A stretch of 45,127 bases of DNA from Annulohypoxylon bovei var. microspora (taxonomy: Eukaryota > Ascomycota > Sordariomycetes > Xylariales > Hypoxylaceae): assembly GCA_022836615.1 (NCBI GenBank), contig MU405414.1, positions 1-45,127 on the forward strand, given 5' to 3'. The position numbers and the translations under genes are program-made. The notes under the pieces were generated by a model that had not been told where the DNA came from, ran no database searches, and saw only the letters and a list, made by a program, of their open reading frames with translations. The first letter of the stretch is position 1, and the number at the start of each line of letters is the position of its first letter. This document shows, one piece after another, positions 41,854 to 45,127 of this stretch.

Positions 41854-42688
41854 CAGTGCTCGGAACAACTACACCAACTCAACTGAGGCCTTGGTGTAGT
41901 TGGTTTGTTACGTAATCACGAATAGCCTCAGTTGAATTGGTGTAGTTGGTTTGCAAAACGGCCAGTTGAATTGGGTTGGTTATGGTGTATTAAGCGCAGG
42001 GGTCCCCTGTATCGTATTAGTAATCCTGTTTTACGTGAAGCTATTCCCACTTACGTCGTCGTCGCCAGCTTCCACGAGATCAAGCCACCCCCTAGTCCAC
42101 GCCGCGAGCTCGTCCAAGTAGGTAAGAACTGAGAAAGTTTAGTAGATAAGTAGAAATTCGATCCAATTCGAGGGTATTGCGAGGGCTATCGTCAGTTTAG
42201 ATGGGCTGTAATCGATCTGAGTGGGCTGTAATCGGGCTGGATGGGCTATCGTCAGTTTGGATGGGCTATCGTCGATCTGGATGGAGGTTCGATAAGCTGT
42301 TCAAAAGGGTATTATCTTCAATTAAAAAACGCGAAAACGCGTACAAGGGTGGTAATTTCAGTGGTGATCAAAGCTTTGGTTTAAAATAACGATGAGGCTG
42401 AAAATTTTACTTGCCACAATAGTCGCCACAGAAGTTTTTTGCTAATATATGTTAGTACTACCACCAAATTTAGCAGTAATCCTTAACAATTACTAATAGT
42501 GGGTTTGGTATCCACTAAAACTCCACAGTTAGTACACCATATTACACCAACTCAACTCACGATGGCTTCGTTGAATTGGGTTGGTTTAAGCCCACTTAAA
42601 TAAAACTGGGTCCGTTGAATTGAATTGGTTGAATTGATTACGCGTTGGTGTACACCAGTGGATTAAGGTGTAGTTGTTCCGAGCACTG
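41854..42688. mobile_element. Non-autonomous hAT-like element (835 bp) inserted in a SulP gene, with 8-bp target duplication
   Basis: Left end CAGTGCTCGGAACAACTACA; the right end read inward on the other strand starts with the same bases, and the identity extends to 22 bp. The identical octamer attcgcac flanks it (41846-41853 and 42689-42696). These are hAT features. No transposase inside. Both ends have clusters of gttgaattggttgg / ccaactcaact, subterminal motifs expected for transposase binding. A 20-bp tandem repeat (five copies, 42183-42282) is in the middle. Excising the element with one octamer rejoins L-L-L to V-R-I in the SulP frame, which supports the call. Termini share CAG-Y-GCT-Y-GGA with the element at 7184-7582. 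Confidence 0.88.
42183..42282. repeat. 20-bp tandem repeat, five copies, inside the hAT-like element
   Basis: Five consecutive units like gggctatcgtcagtttggat, with changes at gtaatc/atcgtc and at the last positions. It lies in the middle of the element and could be a length polymorphism between copies. Confidence 0.8.
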
Positions 42689-42696
42689 ATTCGCAC

Positions 42697-43505
42697 CAAG
42701 AGGAGGATTGCAGATATTTATAATCAAATAAATACGATATCTTTTCCCGCTTCTTCTTGCGGAGATCTGCTCGGTTATCCCCTGAAGTTCCTTCTAGATG
42801 ACCTTGCCTTGTTGTCATGGCTACAAAGTACTATACTAAATAACGATGAAAGCGTACCTGTAACCACCACGAGGTGAAAGGACGAAACGAGTAAAGATAA
42901 GAAAAGCCATAGTTAGGGTATATCTCAATGTATAAGTACAGATTAACAAGAGTGTGATAGACCACCACCTTTTTATCCATTGACACCAACATTATCAAGC
43001 GAGTTACTTGGGAAGTTACTCACACTCCAAGGTTTATGACAGTTCTGCCTGCCTTTAAAGTGCTTTGTCCTGAGTATTTAGACATCTGTCAATTCTGAGG
43101 TAGTTTGCTCGTACCTAGTTTTAGTGCTCAGGAAATACCCGAGTTTAACGAGGGTAATGCCCGAGTTTAACGAGGGTAATTGAACGGGTACAGCTTTGGT
43201 GTGTTTTTTTTTTCCTTTGCCCGAGTTTTAGGAGGGTTATTGTGTCGCGCTGGTGAAGGTCATCCCAATTAGGACTAGTCAGACTACTTGAAAAGGAATT
43301 TTTAAAAAAGTGGGGTTGTGGCAAGATGCAAGGCCCCCATTGGCCCCCATAAGAGGAGGGTAGGAAAAAATTACTGAGAATGGGAAAAAAAGGAAAAGCG
43401 GGTCTGTTTTTCAACCAATTAATTACATAATGGGATTACGTAATTGACTCCTTTCAGTTCAGTTGGCCCTGATTTTCAACACAGGTTATATAAGTAAAAA
43501 AAGAC
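42697..43505. other. Sequence beyond the insertion, no gene
   Basis: Apart from seven codons of the interrupted permease (42697-42717, -), no permease-like frame continues. There is a 22-bp exact duplication (43138-43181). Otherwise low-complexity T-rich or G-rich tracts. It may be unrelated DNA joined by rearrangement. Confidence 0.4.
43138..43181. repeat. 22-bp tandem duplication
   Basis: The unit cccgagtttaacgagggtaa plus two bases occurs twice head-to-tail and a diverged third version (cccgagttttaggagggtta) follows at about 43219-43238. Possibly a small minisatellite in formation. Confidence 0.85.
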
Positions 43506-43518
43506 CCCTGATTTGAGA

Positions 43519-44290
43519 AGATGGCTAGGGCATTAGAAAGGTGGCTAGGGCATTAGAAAGGCGGCTACGGGTGGCTGAACGGATGGCAAGATGGGTGGTT
43601 CAACGGGTGGTTCGACGGGAGGTTCAGACAAGGGCTGGCTCAACGGGGGTTATATGGGTGGTTCAACGGGGTCTAGACGGGGGGGTTAAACGGGTGGCTA
43701 AGCGGGTGGCTAAAGGGGAGGCTATACGGGTTATTCAACGGGGCGTAGACGGGTGGCTTAAGGGTGATATAAGGGGTATTATAAGAGGTGGCCAGGCCAG
43801 GGGTTCAACGGGTGGCTAAACAGGTGGATGTACGGGTGGATAGACGGGTGGCTAAACGGGAGGCTTAACGGGGGTTCAACGGGTGGTTATACGGGTGGTT
43901 CGACGGGTGGTTAGACGGGTGGCTAAACGGGAGGCTCAGCGGGTGGTTATCCGGGTGGGGAGACGGGGCCTACAATGGTGGTTACAAGGGTGGCTTAAGG
44001 GGTGGTTAAAAGGGAGGCTCAACGGCTGGGTAAACAGGAGGCTGAACGGGTGGCGAGACGGGTGGCCTCGCGTCTAACGGGAAAGGGTAAGGGGAGGGGT
44101 GAAGGTAAGGGAAAAGCGACGGCAAGGGTGGAGATGACGGAGGGGCAAGATAAGAAAGGAGACGGAGACGGGGAAGGAGACGGGAAAGGAGACGGGGAAG
44201 GAAATGGGGGAGGGGGAGAAAGGGGAGAAAAAGTTCAAGGGATAACGACAGCGAGGTTGGAGATAAGGGCGGGAAAAGGGGGGGGGTAAC
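43519..44290. repeat. G-rich minisatellite / low-complexity block
   Basis: Starts with two 20-bp copies of ggctagggcattagaaaggt and continues with dozens of variants of cgggtggctaaa / cgggtggttcaa, in the order of 12-14 bp, grading into polypurine (gacggggaaggagacgggaa) by 44150. The open frames in this block simply reflect the lack of stops in a purine-rich repeat. The + strand is strongly G-rich, with many GGG runs that could form G-quadruplexes. Confidence 0.85.
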
Positions 44291-44323
44291 GAGTCCGAGC
44301 GGCCGGGCGGAGCGGCGGGGGGC

Positions 44324-44337
44324 GGGGGGGGGGGGGG

Positions 44338-44370
<33 letters not shown>
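44324..44370. repeat. G16-CG-C29 homopolymer inverted repeat, possible assembly artefact
   Basis: A run of 16 G is followed by cg and 29 C. The two runs are complementary and could fold into a hairpin. Such paired homopolymers often mark unreliable consensus, a gap fill or a false join, and the sequence on either side differs in composition (purine-rich minisatellite versus AT-rich). Its actual length cannot be trusted. Confidence 0.8.
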
Positions 44371-44372
<2 letters not shown>

Positions 44373-44437
44373 CCCCGCGGGCCGCGAGGCGTATGGAAAT
44401 ATCAAAATTTACAATTAATGTAAAAAGTAAAAAACAG

Positions 44438-44530
44438 CAAGATCGAGGAATCGAACCCTTGAAGGTGGAAGACTAAACATCGGGATCCCTAAAACTCGGG
44501 TTCTTGTGGCCCCGCACGGGGCCCTCTTGT
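44438..44530 (-). repeat. tRNA-like/SINE-like repeat, copy A
   Basis: Read on the - strand it starts ACAAGAGGGCCCCGTGCGGG and ends with a perfect B-box GGTTCGATTCC (44447-44457 as its complement) and ATCTTG, followed downstream by a T run (gctgttttttac) like a Pol III terminator. Its first and last seven bases (CAAGAAC / GATCTTG) can pair at six of seven positions, as an acceptor stem would, but the D, anticodon and T arms do not fold properly, so it is not called a tRNA. It resembles copy B at 45032. Confidence 0.45.
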
Positions 44531-44879
44531 TATCTCAGGAAAATACCCAGGAAATTAATTCATTTCCTATTTGGGAAGGTGTCAGAGGTGGTCCGGGCGT
44601 AATCGATACACGTTTCGCCATACGAATCCCCATACAAGTGGATGTACTCCCAATTTCGAAGGCCCGTGCTTCAATCCACCCTCATCAGTTTCAGGTACGT
44701 TTTTCGATCAATTATATTGCAACGAATATAGCCTCGCAGGTATTGTAATTAAGATAATTTAAAAGCGCATTCAAAGACCAATTGAACAAGCCAAGTTGCA
44801 TTGTCGCAGGTTGAACGGTTCTCGAGGAACTGGTGGTTGAATTATAATGTGTGGATTAGACAACTGAAAAAATAAAATC

Positions 44880-44946
44880 AACTAAGCCACACTGAGGCGA
44901 AACTAGCTAATCTAGGTCTAGGCGTACTCGGAGGTGTGGCTTAGTT
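44880..44946. repeat. 13-bp perfect inverted repeat with 41-bp spacer
   Basis: AACTAAGCCACAC at 44880-44892 is matched exactly by its complement at 44934-44946. It can form a stem-loop. It might be a terminal repeat of a short element or a terminator-like structure; no flanking duplication was found. Confidence 0.7.
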
Positions 44947-45031
44947 ATTTTTTATAAGTTATTTTTTAATAATAAATTTTTAATAACTTTTTAATTAATT
45001 ATTATTTAACGACGAAAAGATTTTATATAAT

Positions 45032-45127
45032 GTACACGAGGTCCCCGTCGGGACGGGAACACACACCCCGATTTCGAAATCCGAAGTTTAACCGTAAACC
45101 GATGGTTCGATTCCCGGTCTTGTTCTT
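45032..45127 (+). repeat. tRNA-like/SINE-like repeat, copy B (truncated by window end)
   Basis: Read on the + strand it aligns by eye with copy A along its length: GAGGTCCCCGT... then ACCCCGATTT, GAAGTTTA and a perfect B-box GGTTCGATTCC (45104-45114), then GGTCTTG. The T stem that a tRNA would need does not pair, so it is not called as a tRNA gene. Confidence 0.4.

Larger units (their letters stand above)
44371..45127. other. Right-end sequence, partly AT-rich
   Basis: No protein gene. Contains the two tRNA-like repeats in inverted orientation, a 13-bp perfect inverted repeat (44880-44892 / 44934-44946) and a strongly AT-rich patch (about 44945-45025) like the RIP-degraded left end. The window ends inside copy B. 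Confidence 0.4.

Noticed and set aside
43541..44289. Three + strand frames (64-95 codons) in the G-rich block
   Set aside because: Low-complexity purine repeat lacking stops; no splice, motif or initiation support.

Overview
The window looks like nuclear DNA of a filamentous ascomycete (Pezizomycotina; a Sordariomycete, perhaps Xylariales, is an inference). The genes carry short introns of about 50-90 bp with GTAAGT/GTATGT-type donors, CTAAC-like branch points and AG acceptors. Several products belong to fungal families: 2EXR, a Git3/cAMP-receptor-like GPCR, a PhiA-like secreted protein and allantoate-permease-type MFS. The left end is an AT-rich block with the C-to-T/G-to-A decay of repeat-induced point mutation (RIP).

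Layout. 1-5885 is RIP-degraded repeat DNA; its first 3.1 kb still reads as the pol gene of a Ty3/gypsy chromovirus (reverse transcriptase, integrase and chromodomain traces on the + strand). 5886-8202 has no intact gene but holds a 399-bp hAT-like element with a perfect 8-bp target duplication. 8203-21282 holds a DUF6829-like protein (+), a pyridoxal reductase, a GPCR, a possibly truncated hypothetical gene and an allantoate/nicotinate-type MFS transporter (all -). Two gene-poor gaps, 13979-18118 and 21283-25716, contain only decayed fragments or nothing recognisable.

25717-40758 is gene-dense: a flavin monooxygenase fused to a DUF6314 domain (+) converging on a D-2-hydroxyacid dehydrogenase (-); a 2EXR protein (+) converging on a Cys-rich, minisatellite-bearing DUF3716-like protein (-); a 79-aa protein with a Cys-rich tail (+) converging on a PhiA-like secreted protein (-); a 14-TM drug-type MFS transporter (-); and an unrecognised charged coiled-coil protein (+).

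From 40910 on the sequence is damaged. The STAS end of a sulfate permease is cut off by an 835-bp hAT-like element with a perfect 8-bp duplication. Then come a G-rich minisatellite of about 0.8 kb, a G16/C29 homopolymer junction that may be an assembly artefact, and an inverted pair of diverged tRNA-like repeats.

I see no convincing biosynthetic cluster, CRISPR array, rRNA or intact tRNA. The genes look like independent housekeeping or accessory genes. The strongest unusual signals are the two hAT-like elements with related termini, the broken sulfate permease, and the FMO-DUF6314 fusion. Splice models were derived by hand from consensus sites, frame and family resemblance; no alignment or RNA data were available.
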